A DNA stretch of 64,000 nt, from assembly GCF_030440425.1 (NCBI RefSeq), contig NZ_CP098023.1, positions 3,222,501-3,286,500 on the forward strand, read 5' to 3'. Below are positions 37,497-46,069 of this stretch, piece by piece; the stretch's first letter is position 1; the number at the start of each line of letters is the position of its first letter. The notes under the pieces are model-generated. The model worked only from the letters and a program-made list of their open reading frames with translations, made no database searches and had not been told where the DNA came from. The translations under genes and the position numbers were made by a program. The stretch is from Microbulbifer sp. MI-G. Its GTDB lineage: Bacteria; Pseudomonadota; Gammaproteobacteria; Pseudomonadales; Cellvibrionaceae.

Positions 37497-39059
37497 ATGT
37501 TCCAGATCAATATAAGAAAGTATAAATTCTTAACCGGCCTAGCTGCGCTATTGGTTTTTCTATCATCGAGTCTGACAGCACAAACCAACTCAAACATACT
37601 CTCACACAAAATACAAAATTATTTGTCCACAGAAAAAGCGCAACAGCAAGTTTCTGCATTTATTTATTTTAAAGATAAAGGAGATAATCTCGATGCAAAA
37701 CTGTTAGCAGCAAAACAGTCGCTTTCATCGCGCGCTTTACAACGTCGGATTGTCAATCGTGGCGTCGATAACCTGGTCGACTTGACCGATATACCGATCA
37801 ATCCCGAGTACCTTAATTCGGTCAAGGCTAAAGTGAGTAAAATAAGACATCAGTTAAAAGCGCTTAATGCCGTCTCCGTAGAAACCACACCGATAGTGCT
37901 AGCGCAATTATCCAAACTGAAATTCATTAAGAAAATCACCTTGGTGAAATCGATCAAGCGTAAACCCAATCCAGTTAGCCCGCGGCAACCACTTAAAGAC
38001 ATGCAGCAGCCACTGCCGACGCAACCTGAGGTGGCTACTTTGTTAGATTATGGCAATTCTTTTACCCAGAATAATCAAATCAACGTACCCCCTGTTCACG
38101 ATATGGGCTATAACGGTAGCGGCGTCATCGTGGCTATTTTTGATTCAGGCTTCAATCGATTAACCCATGAAACGTTTAATCAAATGTATATCGCCGGCAC
38201 CTGGGATTTTGTCAACGGTGACACGGATGTGGGTGACGGCGGCATGGGCAACGGTAGTCATGGTACCAATACTCTCAGCACCATCGGTGGTTATAGCCCA
38301 GGCAATTTAATCGGCCCGGCGTACGGCGCGACGTATTATTTAGCCAAAACCGAAAATACCGAATCAGAATTACACGTCGAAGAAGATAACTGGTGCGCAG
38401 CGGCTGAGTGGGCAGATACAAACGGTGCGCAAATTATTACCAGCTCCTTAGGTTACAATGACTTTGACTCCGGCGGCGACTACTCTCCGTCGGATATGGA
38501 CGGTGACACCGCCATCGTTACAATTTGTGCCGACCTTGCAGCAGAAAAAGGTATCGTGGTAATTAACTCTGCAGGTAATGGTGGAAACTCAAGCCAAAAT
38601 ACCTTAGGTGCGCCTTCCGACGGTCATTTTGTTCTGGCGGTTGGCGCGGTGACTTCGTCAGGTTCGCGTTCATTCTTTAGCTCGGTCGGGTTATCGGCTG
38701 ACGGTCGAATCAAACCGGACGTTATGGCGATGGGTTCAAGCGTGCGCGTCGCCAGTTCAAGCTCAAATACCCGCTATTCGTATGCCAACGGTACGTCTTT
38801 TTCTTGCCCGTTAACTGCGGGAGTCGCTGCGTTATTACTCCAGTCCAACCCCAATCTTAGCGCGTCTCAAGTTCGGGATATTCTACGCAATACTGCCGAT
38901 AATACGGCATCCCCAAACCGGTTCTACGGGTACGGCATTATTAACGCGTTGGCAGCGGTACAAGCCGCGGCAAGCGCGGAAATACCTGTCGGCTTCACCC
39001 ACACAACTGACGCCTTAACCACAAGCGCAGTTGCTAAGCAATCCCCGGAAAAATTCTAG
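37497..39059 (+). CDS. secreted subtilisin-family (S8) serine protease
   Basis: 520 residues. Signal peptide (FLTGLAALLVFLSSSLTAQ) is followed by an I9-like propeptide (about 45-160) and the S8 catalytic domain. Triad: Asp216 in VAIFDSGFN, His255 in GNGSHGTNT, Ser434 in NGTSFSCPLTAGVAALL; the oxyanion Asn is in INSAGNGGNSS (361). It should be exported by Sec and degrade extracellular protein. It lacks the C-terminal secretion-sorting domain often seen in this group. The gene is AT-richer than neighbours and is flanked on both sides by the 245-base direct repeat, suggesting acquisition as a unit. ATG at 37497 follows GGGAAGAACTAAACCA. Confidence 0.95.
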   Translation: MFQINIRKYKFLTGLAALLVFLSSSLTAQTNSNILSHKIQNYLSTEKAQQQVSAFIYFKDKGDNLDAKLLAAKQSLSSRALQRRIVNRGVDNLVDLTDIPINPEYLNSVKAKVSKIRHQLKALNAVSVETTPIVLAQLSKLKFIKKITLVKSIKRKPNPVSPRQPLKDMQQPLPTQPEVATLLDYGNSFTQNNQINVPPVHDMGYNGSGVIVAIFDSGFNRLTHETFNQMYIAGTWDFVNGDTDVGDGGMGNGSHGTNTLSTIGGYSPGNLIGPAYGATYYLAKTENTESELHVEEDNWCAAAEWADTNGAQIITSSLGYNDFDSGGDYSPSDMDGDTAIVTICADLAAEKGIVVINSAGNGGNSSQNTLGAPSDGHFVLAVGAVTSSGSRSFFSSVGLSADGRIKPDVMAMGSSVRVASSSSNTRYSYANGTSFSCPLTAGVAALLLQSNPNLSASQVRDILRNTADNTASPNRFYGYGIINALAAVQAAASAEIPVGFTHTTDALTTSAVAKQSPEKF

Positions 39060-39221
39060 GCCAATTAGGCTAGACCAACAGTTGATAGACAGCCAAATAA
39101 AAAGGCCAAGCTTTTGGCCAAGCTTGAGGGATACCGGAAAGGCAGTCACCAGATGCCTTTCTTTGCCCTAAACCAGGAGCTTGCTGGAAAGCGTATCCTA
39201 TTGCCTCTGGAGAACACCGAC

Positions 39222-39292
39222 TGAATCCGCCTGGGTTTGCCGGAGGCAATTTGATTGGCGTTAGGCCGCTTGGGCAGGCTCGACTTGCTGAT
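39222..39292 (-). mobile_element. terminal scrap of an IS3-family element
   Basis: Begins TGAATCCGCCTGGGTTTGCC and GGAGGCAATTTGATTGGCG, closely matching the left end of the IS3 element at 61431. Then come a stop and codons reading YQQVEPAQAA, the transposase C-terminus ([11 protein letters not shown] in the other copy). The rest of the element is missing and the sequence runs straight into repeat copy 2. Confidence 0.8.
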
Positions 39293-39535
39293 ACGCTGGG
39301 TACATAGCTTGGGAAACTGTAAAATCCACCTTTCCGCCAGTAGCTGAATCGATTACAAACGCTATTAAGCGGGTATCCGTACCAATTGCGACCTCCTTAT
39401 GCTTCAATTTTAGACAGCTGAGTCAATCAACGTCAGAAGCTAATCGGATATATCTTTCTTAACGGTCTACAGGCCTGTCGAGGAGAAAAAACAGCCCTAA
39501 GGCCGACCCGCTCAATTTGTGGGCGTCTATGATTG
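39293..39535. repeat. 245-base direct repeat, copy 2
   Basis: Same orientation as copy 1. On the minus strand the frame is open: VAIGTDTRLIAFVIDSATGG then KVDFTVSQAMYPAYQQVEPAQAA, in which the last residues derive from the IS3 scrap. At the other end it abuts a broken short-chain dehydrogenase gene. Confidence 0.85.
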
Positions 39536-39555
39536 ATTCTTCTCCAACACCGCCC

Positions 39556-39657
39556 GACGCTTGCCCCCTCCACGGCAAAACCCAGGGACATTGCCTGACC
39601 CAGCCCTCTATTGTCGCCTGTAACTATGACGATCCTGCCTTCAAACTGCCCTGTCAT
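39556..39657 (-). pseudogene. 5' fragment of a short-chain dehydrogenase
   Basis: About 34 codons: MTGQFEGRIVIVTGDNRGLG then QAMSLGFAVEGASV, the Rossmann nucleotide-binding start of SDR enzymes (TGxxxGLG). The frame then continues into repeat copy 2 and loses similarity. The rest of the enzyme is gone. Confidence 0.85.
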
Positions 39658-39833
39658 GGGGTGTGCCCTCTCTGGAGCGGGCCTGGGATATCAGTTCAGT
39701 GCATACCAGGCGAATATCAATAGCCGAGCGAAATCATTACACTAACACCCCCCCAACCGGTAGTGACCACAGCAGTGATGAAGCCCCAATCAGTCCAAAC
39801 TATTGGTCTGCCACAGACACGGAGATACCCATT

Positions 39834-41648
39834 GTGAGTGAAGGCAAGGCTCAAGGCGTCGGCTCGCTGCGTCCGGTATTGGGTTTTCTCGCCCACTACA
39901 AACTGCGCGTTGTGGCTGCCATCGCTGCCCTCCTCTTCACTGCCGGCGCGACGCTCTCTATGGGTAGGGGCGTGCAAGTACTCATCGACAACGGCTTTAA
40001 CGGTGACTCCAGCGCTGACTTGAAGAGCGCTATTACCTTGCTGATTATGCTCGCAACAGCAATGGCTGTGGGCACTTTTATCCGGTTTTACCTTGTGTCC
40101 TGGCTGGGAGAGCGAGTGAGTGCCGATATTCGCAAAGCCGTCTTCGATAACCTCGTCCGGTTACATCCGGGCTACTTCGAGACAAATCGCTCGGGCGAAA
40201 TCATGTCTCGGCTGACCACCGACACCACCTTACTGCAAACCATTATTGGCTCCTCTTTTAGCATGGCCTTGCGCAGCAGCCTCACGACAACAGGGGCGCT
40301 GGTGATGATGTTTATCACGAATCTCAAGCTCAGCCTCATTATCACCGTCGGGGTACCGCTGATTTTGCTACCGATCCTCGTGTTTGGCCGCCGGGTTAAG
40401 AAACTCTCTAACGAAAGCCAGGACAGTATCGCAAGTGTCGGTAGCTATGCGGGGGAAGTGATTCAGCATATTCGTGTGGTGCAAAGCTACACCCGGGAGA
40501 ACTTCGAAAGCAGCGCGTTTTCGCGCGAAGTTGAAATCGCCTTTGCCATTGCACGACGACGCATCTGGCAGCGCTCACTGCTCATCTGCGCAGCAATCTT
40601 ACTGCTATTTATTGGCATGTCTGGCATGCTTTGGGAAGGAGGGCAGGATGTACTGAGCGGGCGCATGAGTGGTGGCGAGCTCGGCGCCTTTGTCTTCTAC
40701 GCGATCATGGTTGGATCAGGCTTCGCGACAATATCCGAGGTCTGGGGTGACTTACTGCGAGCCGCAGGCGCCGCCGAACGGTTAGTCGAGCTTATTGATA
40801 CGCCCAGCCTCATTTCATCGCCAGAAGAACCCGCTGTTACCGCCCTCAGCAAGCAGCCCGAACTGCGCATGACCAACATCAGTTTCAGCTACCCGACCCG
40901 ACTCAATCAACGCGCGCTGGACAATTTCTCCCTCACCATAGAAGCAGGCAAAAGCCTTGCACTGGTAGGCCCTTCCGGTGCGGGAAAATCCACTGTATTC
41001 GAAATGCTGCAGCGCTTTTACAACCCACAGCAGGGCCGCATTGAACTAGACGGTCACGATATTCGCACCCTCAGCCTGGAGCAGCTGCGAGAAAGCCTGG
41101 CGCTGGTACCCCAGCAGCCGGCACTGTTCACCGGCGATGTCCGCTACAACATTCGTTACGGCAAACTCGATGCCAGCGAAGAAGAGATCATTGCCGCCGC
41201 CCGTGCCGCACACGCTCACGAATTCATTAGCGCGCTGCCTGAGGGCTACCAAAGCCATCTGGGGGAACAGGGTGTTCGCCTTTCAGGTGGCCAGCGCCAA
41301 CGCATTGCACTGGCCCGAGCCATCCTCAACAATCCCCCCATATTATTACTGGACGAAGCTACCAGTGCGCTGGATACCGAGAGTGAACACCAGGTTCAAC
41401 TGGCACTACAGGAACTAATGCGCGGCCGCACAACTGTCATCATTGCGCACCGCCTGTCCACTATTTTGCATGCAGATAAAATTGCCGTGCTGGATCAGGG
41501 CCGGGTCATCGCCACCGGCACACATCAGGAACTGCTGCGCAACTGCGAACTCTACGCCCGTCTGGCCAATCTACAATTTCGCGAAACGAGCCTTAGTGAG
41601 TCGACTGAAATTACGGCCGATCAAATTTCACGCGCAGTGCCGGATTAA
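39834..41648 (+). CDS. MsbA-type ABC exporter (fused TMD-NBD)
   Basis: 604 residues from the GTG at 39834 preceded by GGAG at suitable distance; a longer frame exists to 39663 but has no homology. Six transmembrane helices (about 25-320, first VVAAIAALLFTAGATL) are followed by an ATPase domain: Walker A GPSGAGKST, Q-loop VPQQPALF, signature RLSGGQRQR, Walker B ILLLDEATSALD, H-loop IIAHRLS. Half-size exporters of this type work as homodimers to expel lipids, peptides or drugs. All catalytic motifs are present. It sits just after the disrupted SDR fragment; substrate unknown. Confidence 0.93.
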   Translation: MSEGKAQGVGSLRPVLGFLAHYKLRVVAAIAALLFTAGATLSMGRGVQVLIDNGFNGDSSADLKSAITLLIMLATAMAVGTFIRFYLVSWLGERVSADIRKAVFDNLVRLHPGYFETNRSGEIMSRLTTDTTLLQTIIGSSFSMALRSSLTTTGALVMMFITNLKLSLIITVGVPLILLPILVFGRRVKKLSNESQDSIASVGSYAGEVIQHIRVVQSYTRENFESSAFSREVEIAFAIARRRIWQRSLLICAAILLLFIGMSGMLWEGGQDVLSGRMSGGELGAFVFYAIMVGSGFATISEVWGDLLRAAGAAERLVELIDTPSLISSPEEPAVTALSKQPELRMTNISFSYPTRLNQRALDNFSLTIEAGKSLALVGPSGAGKSTVFEMLQRFYNPQQGRIELDGHDIRTLSLEQLRESLALVPQQPALFTGDVRYNIRYGKLDASEEEIIAAARAAHAHEFISALPEGYQSHLGEQGVRLSGGQRQRIALARAILNNPPILLLDEATSALDTESEHQVQLALQELMRGRTTVIIAHRLSTILHADKIAVLDQGRVIATGTHQELLRNCELYARLANLQFRETSLSESTEITADQISRAVPD

Positions 41649-41706
41649 TGCCCCTGCAGCTCCGCCTCATCTAAACCCAGTACGGCGGGGTGATCAGCCC
41701 TTGACC

Positions 41707-42249
41707 CTAATGTACGGTTAGGTGGCGGGCATAGTACTCTTCAAACCAGGTATCTGCGGCGCTGCTGCCAAGGCACAGGGACGCTATTGTATATAAATCG
41801 TGCACTTCCGTGTCGATGGGATGCTCCAGTGCGAGCGAAAGTAGTGCGGGTAGCTGTACAACGTCATCCAGCCAGGTTTTTAAAACCTGAGTGCCATCTT
41901 TTCCCCAAAAGGCTGATGGTGACTCTCCCTGGGTGAGTACATTCACCTGACTTGCCAGAAACGCAATGATGCATTGCCGGGAAGCCGGGGAGTCATCATT
42001 CCACCATGCGCTTAACTGCCTGGACACATCCCACCCCGCACAGGCCAGTGTGGACAAGCAGGTTTCTACTTGCCGGGTATCTTCCCAGCGCCCCCACTGC
42101 CACCACGCGTTGAAAAATAAAACCACTGCGTTTTGCTCAGGCTCTGGCCACCTATGCCATTCTGCTTCTACAAGCTTGCCGGCGATGACCTCATCATAAT
42201 ATATTCCCATTTTTTCAAAGAACATAAAGCATTGCGCATGGGCAGACAA
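41707..42249 (-). CDS. hypothetical protein
   Basis: 180 residues, soluble, Trp-rich (FFNAWWQWGRWEDTRQ, LSAWWNDD) and helical in composition. Two overlapping segments of HEAT-like alternating hydrophobicity are visible, but no family is recognised. It runs convergent to the ABC exporter with a 58-base gap. ATG at 42249 could be replaced by later in-frame ATGs. Confidence rests on length and codon composition. Confidence 0.55.
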   Translation of the reverse strand: MSAHAQCFMFFEKMGIYYDEVIAGKLVEAEWHRWPEPEQNAVVLFFNAWWQWGRWEDTRQVETCLSTLACAGWDVSRQLSAWWNDDSPASRQCIIAFLASQVNVLTQGESPSAFWGKDGTQVLKTWLDDVVQLPALLSLALEHPIDTEVHDLYTIASLCLGSSAADTWFEEYYARHLTVH

Positions 42250-42299
42250 ACTGCAGTTTTGACTGCCCAGCCACGAAAGGGTGATTGTGCCGTAATTTG

Positions 42300-42587
42300 T
42301 TAGGGTTTTGCTCTGAGTTTAGCCAACGCTGATTTGCTAACACACTCATGCTCCAGGCATATACCAACATAGGCCGCTTTATTGCCGATACTTTCAGTAA
42401 GGGCTGATTTGGCAAGTTCCATATTGTCGATCTCGATATTTTGGAGGATTTCATTTTCAAGATGCATAGACTTTGACATGGCTACAACAAAATCATCGCG
42501 GGAATGACTATGCATATAGAAAATCCCCACATTCAATACCACTGAAACAATGAACGCTACTGATAAAATCATTTTCGTACGATCCAT
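42300..42587 (-). CDS. small single-pass or secreted protein
   Basis: 95 residues: an N-terminal hydrophobic helix (MILSVAFIVSVVLNVGIFYM) and a ~70-residue mostly helical remainder with two Cys (YVGICLEHECVSKS) that could form a disulfide in the periplasm. No known family. It lies 50 bases downstream-side of the 180-residue gene in the same direction and may be co-transcribed with it. Confidence 0.5.
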   Translation of the reverse strand: MDRTKMILSVAFIVSVVLNVGIFYMHSHSRDDFVVAMSKSMHLENEILQNIEIDNMELAKSALTESIGNKAAYVGICLEHECVSKSALAKLRAKP

Positions 42588-43113
42588 GTATTAAATTCTC
42601 ATAGAAACTTAACGCTGAGTGAATGGCTGCATTGATACGCTTTTAGAGGTCAGGTTCCCACTTTGTAGTGGGCGAACATTGCATGTATTGTTATAGGGCA
42701 TTTAGCACCAAATCCAATACTTGGCAATGTAACTCACCGAGTTTTTTTAATCGACAGTTCACCTATAGCTTGATATTCAATTTTCATGATAAATAAAAAG
42801 AACGGAACCTTACTGTGTAGAAACCAAAACAATCTTGGCAGAAAAGAGTGGAGTCCAATGATCTTTATCACCTTATAAATTTCTCGTTCAGTTGGTCGAA
42901 AATCTAGTCGATGTATTTCGTGGCAGGAAACAACAGCGTATTCATAGTTAAAGGTGTCATAATGTGTGTCTTGCGCAAGCTCACGTCAAGCTCTTTGTCT
43001 ATGCGCTCAAATGACTCTCTATTATTTTTATTCTCTTCTATCATCGCTCAATCTAAGCCCTATAATGCCCAGCTCGTTTGTCGGAGGTCAAGTTGTAGCC
43101 ATTTGTTTTGCGC
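42588..43113 (+). other. 525-base AT-rich gap
   Basis: No credible gene. Frames on the plus strand at 42911-43252 are shadows of the minus-strand small genes and AT-rich composition. No RNA gene recognised. Confidence 0.4.
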
Positions 43114-43371
43114 CTACGTATCCTCGAATTCCGTCTTGGCTTGCTTTACTAGTTTTTCATACTTTTTTTGGGTTATGGAAGAGTTCGATAATTGTTCTTC
43201 TGCCTTTTGTAACTTTTGCCAGTACTCATACTCAATAGCAGCCAGTATGTAACCAAGCTTTTTTTCTGTAATTAGTTTTTTTGAAAACTGTTGTTTGGCT
43301 GTTTTTTTATTCCAGTTTCCATCTCCTGGTGCTGCAGGAAGTGTGTAATCATTATCCAATGATAGAATCAT
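43114..43371 (-). CDS. small hypothetical, possibly second half of a split lipoprotein
   Basis: 85 residues, no signal peptide. It starts MILSLDNDYTLPAAPGDGNWNKK and continues as a Lys/Glu-rich helix (LGYILAAIEYEYWQKLQKAEEQL). It overlaps the end of the lipoprotein gene by 20 bases in another frame. The DYTLP segment follows naturally on the lipoprotein's RISDDSI, so the two may be one gene broken by a frameshift. Confidence 0.5.
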   Translation of the reverse strand: MILSLDNDYTLPAAPGDGNWNKKTAKQQFSKKLITEKKLGYILAAIEYEYWQKLQKAEEQLSNSSITQKKYEKLVKQAKTEFEDT

Positions 43372-43576
43372 CGGATATCCTATAGCCTTTTTCTATGTGT
43401 TCTTTTGCACATAGATACAGAATATAATCCACTGAATCATGCGCACCATACCAATGGAGATAAAAATTTTCTGAGCAATAGCCCACCACTTTTTCATCTT
43501 TATCCAGGATATCTATACGACCATGTGAACATCCCAATATAAATAGGCAAAAAAGCATAAATGTACTTTTTTTCAT
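43352..43576 (-). CDS. small lipoprotein (first half of split gene?)
   Basis: 74 residues. The start MKKSTFMLFCLFILGCSHG is a lipoprotein signal with lipobox ILGC. The short mature part (VGYCSENFYLHWYGAHDSVDY) has two Cys besides the lipid one. Its ATG overlaps the stop of the upstream frame (ATGA). The truncated appearance suggests a frameshift with the following frame. Confidence 0.55.
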   Translation of the reverse strand: MKKSTFMLFCLFILGCSHGRIDILDKDEKVVGYCSENFYLHWYGAHDSVDYILYLCAKEHIEKGYRISDDSIIG

Positions 43577-43788
43577 GGCATTCTCATTAGCACATAATGC
43601 CCCAAAGCACGAATCGGATCCGCAACGAGCCAGAAATCCAGTACACGCAGTGTGTGGTCGATCCTTTGTTTGTTGTAAGTGTCGAATTCATTTACTAAGT
43701 GCCACACCGTTATTATTAAGATAGAGACGACCTGTGATACTAAGGTCTTTTTACTCCCACCAAGAAGTGAAAAGTAACCATAAAGCAC
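43573..43788 (-). CDS. small hypothetical, probably truncated
   Basis: 71 residues with one hydrophobic segment (VSQVVSILIITVWHLV) and the sequence RVLDFWLVADPIRALGHYVL. The stop overlaps the lipoprotein start. Its beginning runs into the IS30 relic, so the natural 5' end may have been lost. Unrecognised. Confidence 0.35.
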   Translation of the reverse strand: MLYGYFSLLGGSKKTLVSQVVSILIITVWHLVNEFDTYNKQRIDHTLRVLDFWLVADPIRALGHYVLMRMP

Positions 43789-43794
43789 CAGCAG

Positions 43795-44275
43795 ATCACC
43801 TCAGAATAGGGTATATCTTGTCTGCGCTAAGAAAACAAGGATTTTCTATCGCCGCTATAGCCAAAAATCTAAATCGGCAACGCAATACCAGCTACCGAGA
43901 GATCAACAGGATCAGCTGTGACTACATTGGTGGTTCATATCGACCTGGCCAGGCCCAACGACGCACTGTTGCACCTCGATCGCCTTCGCTGTACAACAGA
44001 CACTACACCCATAGTGACTTCAAACTAATTAGAAGGCTGCTACAGAAAAATCTGAGCCTTGAAAAAGTTGTCGGAGAAGCGTATTCATCACGAAACGATC
44101 TACCGATATATTTTCCGAAATAAAATCATTGGCGGTACGCTGTGGACATACCTACAACAACCGTGGAAGGCTAGCTGATAAACGGCATATATCTGAACAT
44201 TCGGATAGCGTTGAAAGCCGCAAATACCAGGGACACTGGGAGATCGAAACTGTCCATGGGTGAGGTAGGGTGGTT
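43795..44275 (+). pseudogene. decayed IS30-family transposase
   Basis: Broken into at least three frames: LRIGYILSALRKQGFSIAAI with AKNLNRQRNTSYREI (N-terminal HTH), then ETIYRYIFRNKIIGGTLW (the IS30 HETIYRYI hallmark), then LADKRHISEHSDSVESRKYQ with GHWEIETVHG. In active transposases the last motif is WEIDTVHG, whose Asp is the first DDE residue; here it is Glu. The C-terminal half is missing. It lies at the 3' side of the toxin locus. Confidence 0.9.
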
Positions 44276-44360
44276 CCCCCAAAAAATAACGTGGTGACAA
44301 GGGCCTACCTCTGGGAAACCGACCGATTCGGTGGATTGATCCATATTCCCAATGAACGAG

Positions 44361-44383
44361 ACCAATAGCTATAAACTATTGGT
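44361..44383. terminator. possible hairpin beyond the toxin operon
   Basis: ACCAATAG-x7-CTATTGGT is a perfect 8-bp inverted repeat about 90 bases past the A-subunit stop. No strong T run follows, so its function as a terminator is uncertain. Confidence 0.35.
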
Positions 44384-44469
44384 CATACAAGCCAGTCGAT
44401 AACACCCGGAATGGAAGTGGGAAAGCAGCCGGGGCTATTCCCATCTGTGCTCAAATCAGAACGCGAGTA

Positions 44470-45528
44470 TCAACGCCCGAACTCAAGGTCGGTAATAATC
44501 ATGGACCGCATAAAATCGTTGAAGCCATTTGAGTGTGGCGGAGCCGGGCGGTCCACCACTTGAGTTTGCGGAGCCAATGCAGCGGTTTCCCGATCTACAA
44601 CATAGAAGCCTTGTATCGTTGTAGTATCCCGGTAACACTGGGGTACACCTGCGCTCAGTTCCTTTCTCGACTTGTAACTGACTGAGGCGACCAATCGACA
44701 AACCGGAATGATCGCGATCAGTGCCAGCATATCCCGCACTGTGCGGAGATTGAATTCGCCATTGGCGACCCTGACTGCGGTGACATCGGTATTCCCGGCA
44801 GCCCTTTCCGCGGCCCATCCACCTACCCCATTGCCTATGGTTTGCCAGTTGTTGGTCATCAAAATATCCCGCTGGTTCAGTGTCCTGGTGGGTTGGGCGG
44901 CAGTGAAAATAGGCCTTACTTCGCGCTGAATTTCGCGAAATCGCAGCGCCTCCGCGATGACGGTGATATAACGCAGCAGAGCACGCGCGGTATTCTGTCC
45001 GACATTCCGATTGTCACCCAAAAGTGCCAGATGAATAGCGTCATCCAGAAGATTTTGTCTTCCAAATTGCAGACCACGACGTCCATCGTTGCCCAAATGT
45101 GCCCGTCTTTCCAGAATGCCATAGGCACCACCGGTGTCCAACTGCACTGTGGTATAACCAGCAATAGTGGCGGGAGCCCGATCCTCATCTAAACGGTGGT
45201 ATCTACCACCGGCCAAGAACCCAACGACATATAAATTCGCAGGGTCTACTATAAACTCCAGACCTGGCTGCTCCTCATCCAGTCCGGTTATCTCAATTCG
45301 CAAAAAAGTGTAGGGATTGGCGGCTTCCAATCGTCGTAGAACCGTGCCCTGCATCTGCACTTCATTCACCGGTGTAGTAATCCGATCATTATTGCGAATC
45401 GCGTTTAAGCTATTGATATAAGTGGTATCACTGGATAAGTCCATATTAAATGACCCAACGTCACTCAATGCCTGAGAGGAAATCAACAGTATCGTCAAGT
45501 TTATTAGTATTTTTGATAATTTATTCAT
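44470..45528 (-). CDS. Shiga-toxin-type A subunit (RNA N-glycosidase)
   Basis: 352 residues with a Sec signal peptide (cleavage near SQALS, ~22). The body aligns with Stx A throughout. Residues matching the known active site are all present: Tyr100 in NLYVVGF (Stx Tyr77), Tyr136 in GGAYGILER (Tyr114), Glu193 and Arg196 in ITVIAEALRFREIQR (Glu167, Arg170), Trp228 in TNNWQTI (Trp203). This enzyme class removes one adenine from 28S rRNA and halts eukaryotic translation. Cys277 and Cys298 bound a basic loop (SYKSRKE) that corresponds to the protease-nicked A1/A2 loop; the A2-like tail to Arg352 should thread the B ring. It is the last gene of an operon after five B-like genes, 110 bases downstream of the last. 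No StxB gene is present. Confidence 0.9.
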   Translation of the reverse strand: MNKLSKILINLTILLISSQALSDVGSFNMDLSSDTTYINSLNAIRNNDRITTPVNEVQMQGTVLRRLEAANPYTFLRIEITGLDEEQPGLEFIVDPANLYVVGFLAGGRYHRLDEDRAPATIAGYTTVQLDTGGAYGILERRAHLGNDGRRGLQFGRQNLLDDAIHLALLGDNRNVGQNTARALLRYITVIAEALRFREIQREVRPIFTAAQPTRTLNQRDILMTNNWQTIGNGVGGWAAERAAGNTDVTAVRVANGEFNLRTVRDMLALIAIIPVCRLVASVSYKSRKELSAGVPQCYRDTTTIQGFYVVDRETAALAPQTQVVDRPAPPHSNGFNDFMRSMIITDLEFGR

Positions 45529-45638
45529 AAATAATCACCTGAACAATTCTTCATGGAAAGCCACTAAAACTGTGCTTATCAAAAGTAGCCTCAATAGGGA
45601 CACACATTTGTAAGGCATAGTATTTCCGTGCGTATCGA

Positions 45639-46034
45639 CTAACGCAGATCGTAGCGCATCGCGACCACCGTGAAAGGTGAAGTTCTGTAGTCGTAGCATA
45701 GATCCACAGTACCGTCAGATGTCAATGATGCGTAAACTGTACTAATCAAGATGGCATAGAGACCTCTCTGATCGTTTCCTGACAAGGATGTAGCATTCGG
45801 CAGTTGGTAGTACGAATCTTCGCCATTGCTAAAATAGATGCGTTTATCTGGCAGCGTGCTACCGGATGCGTTAATGGTAGTAGCGTACACGGACTGGATA
45901 TTGAAATTTTTAATATAATGATAGCTTCTGGACTGGCAGCGATTTTCAAATAAATCTTGCAACGTATTTGCATATGTTGGGCTGTAAATATATAAACTGG
46001 AAAAGAAAAACAGAATGGAAATAATTTGTTTCAT
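45639..46034 (-). CDS. CtxB/LT-B-like B subunit 5
   Basis: 131 residues with signal peptide (MKQIISILFFFSSLYIYSPTYA). Mature protein ~108, close to CtxB (103). Cys33 and Cys113 match the CtxB disulfide pair. The strand KRIYFSNGEDSYYQL, the long helix (LYAILISTVYASL) and the tail TVDLCYDYRTSPFTVVAMRY follow the CtxB order ITFKNGAIFQV, helix, LCVWNNKTPHAIAAISM. The GM1-binding Trp88 of CtxB is not kept. It is the B gene nearest the A gene. It should fold as an OB-type pentamer subunit binding a host glycan, which is inference. Confidence 0.78.
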   Translation of the reverse strand: MKQIISILFFFSSLYIYSPTYANTLQDLFENRCQSRSYHYIKNFNIQSVYATTINASGSTLPDKRIYFSNGEDSYYQLPNATSLSGNDQRGLYAILISTVYASLTSDGTVDLCYDYRTSPFTVVAMRYDLR

Positions 46035-46069
46035 GATTGATATCTCATGTAGATAATTCGTTAGTGGAC

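Noticed and set aside
44470-45528. Plant-type ribosome-inactivating protein
   Set aside because: The disulfide-bounded A1/A2 loop and the overall alignment follow bacterial Stx A, not single-chain plant RIPs.
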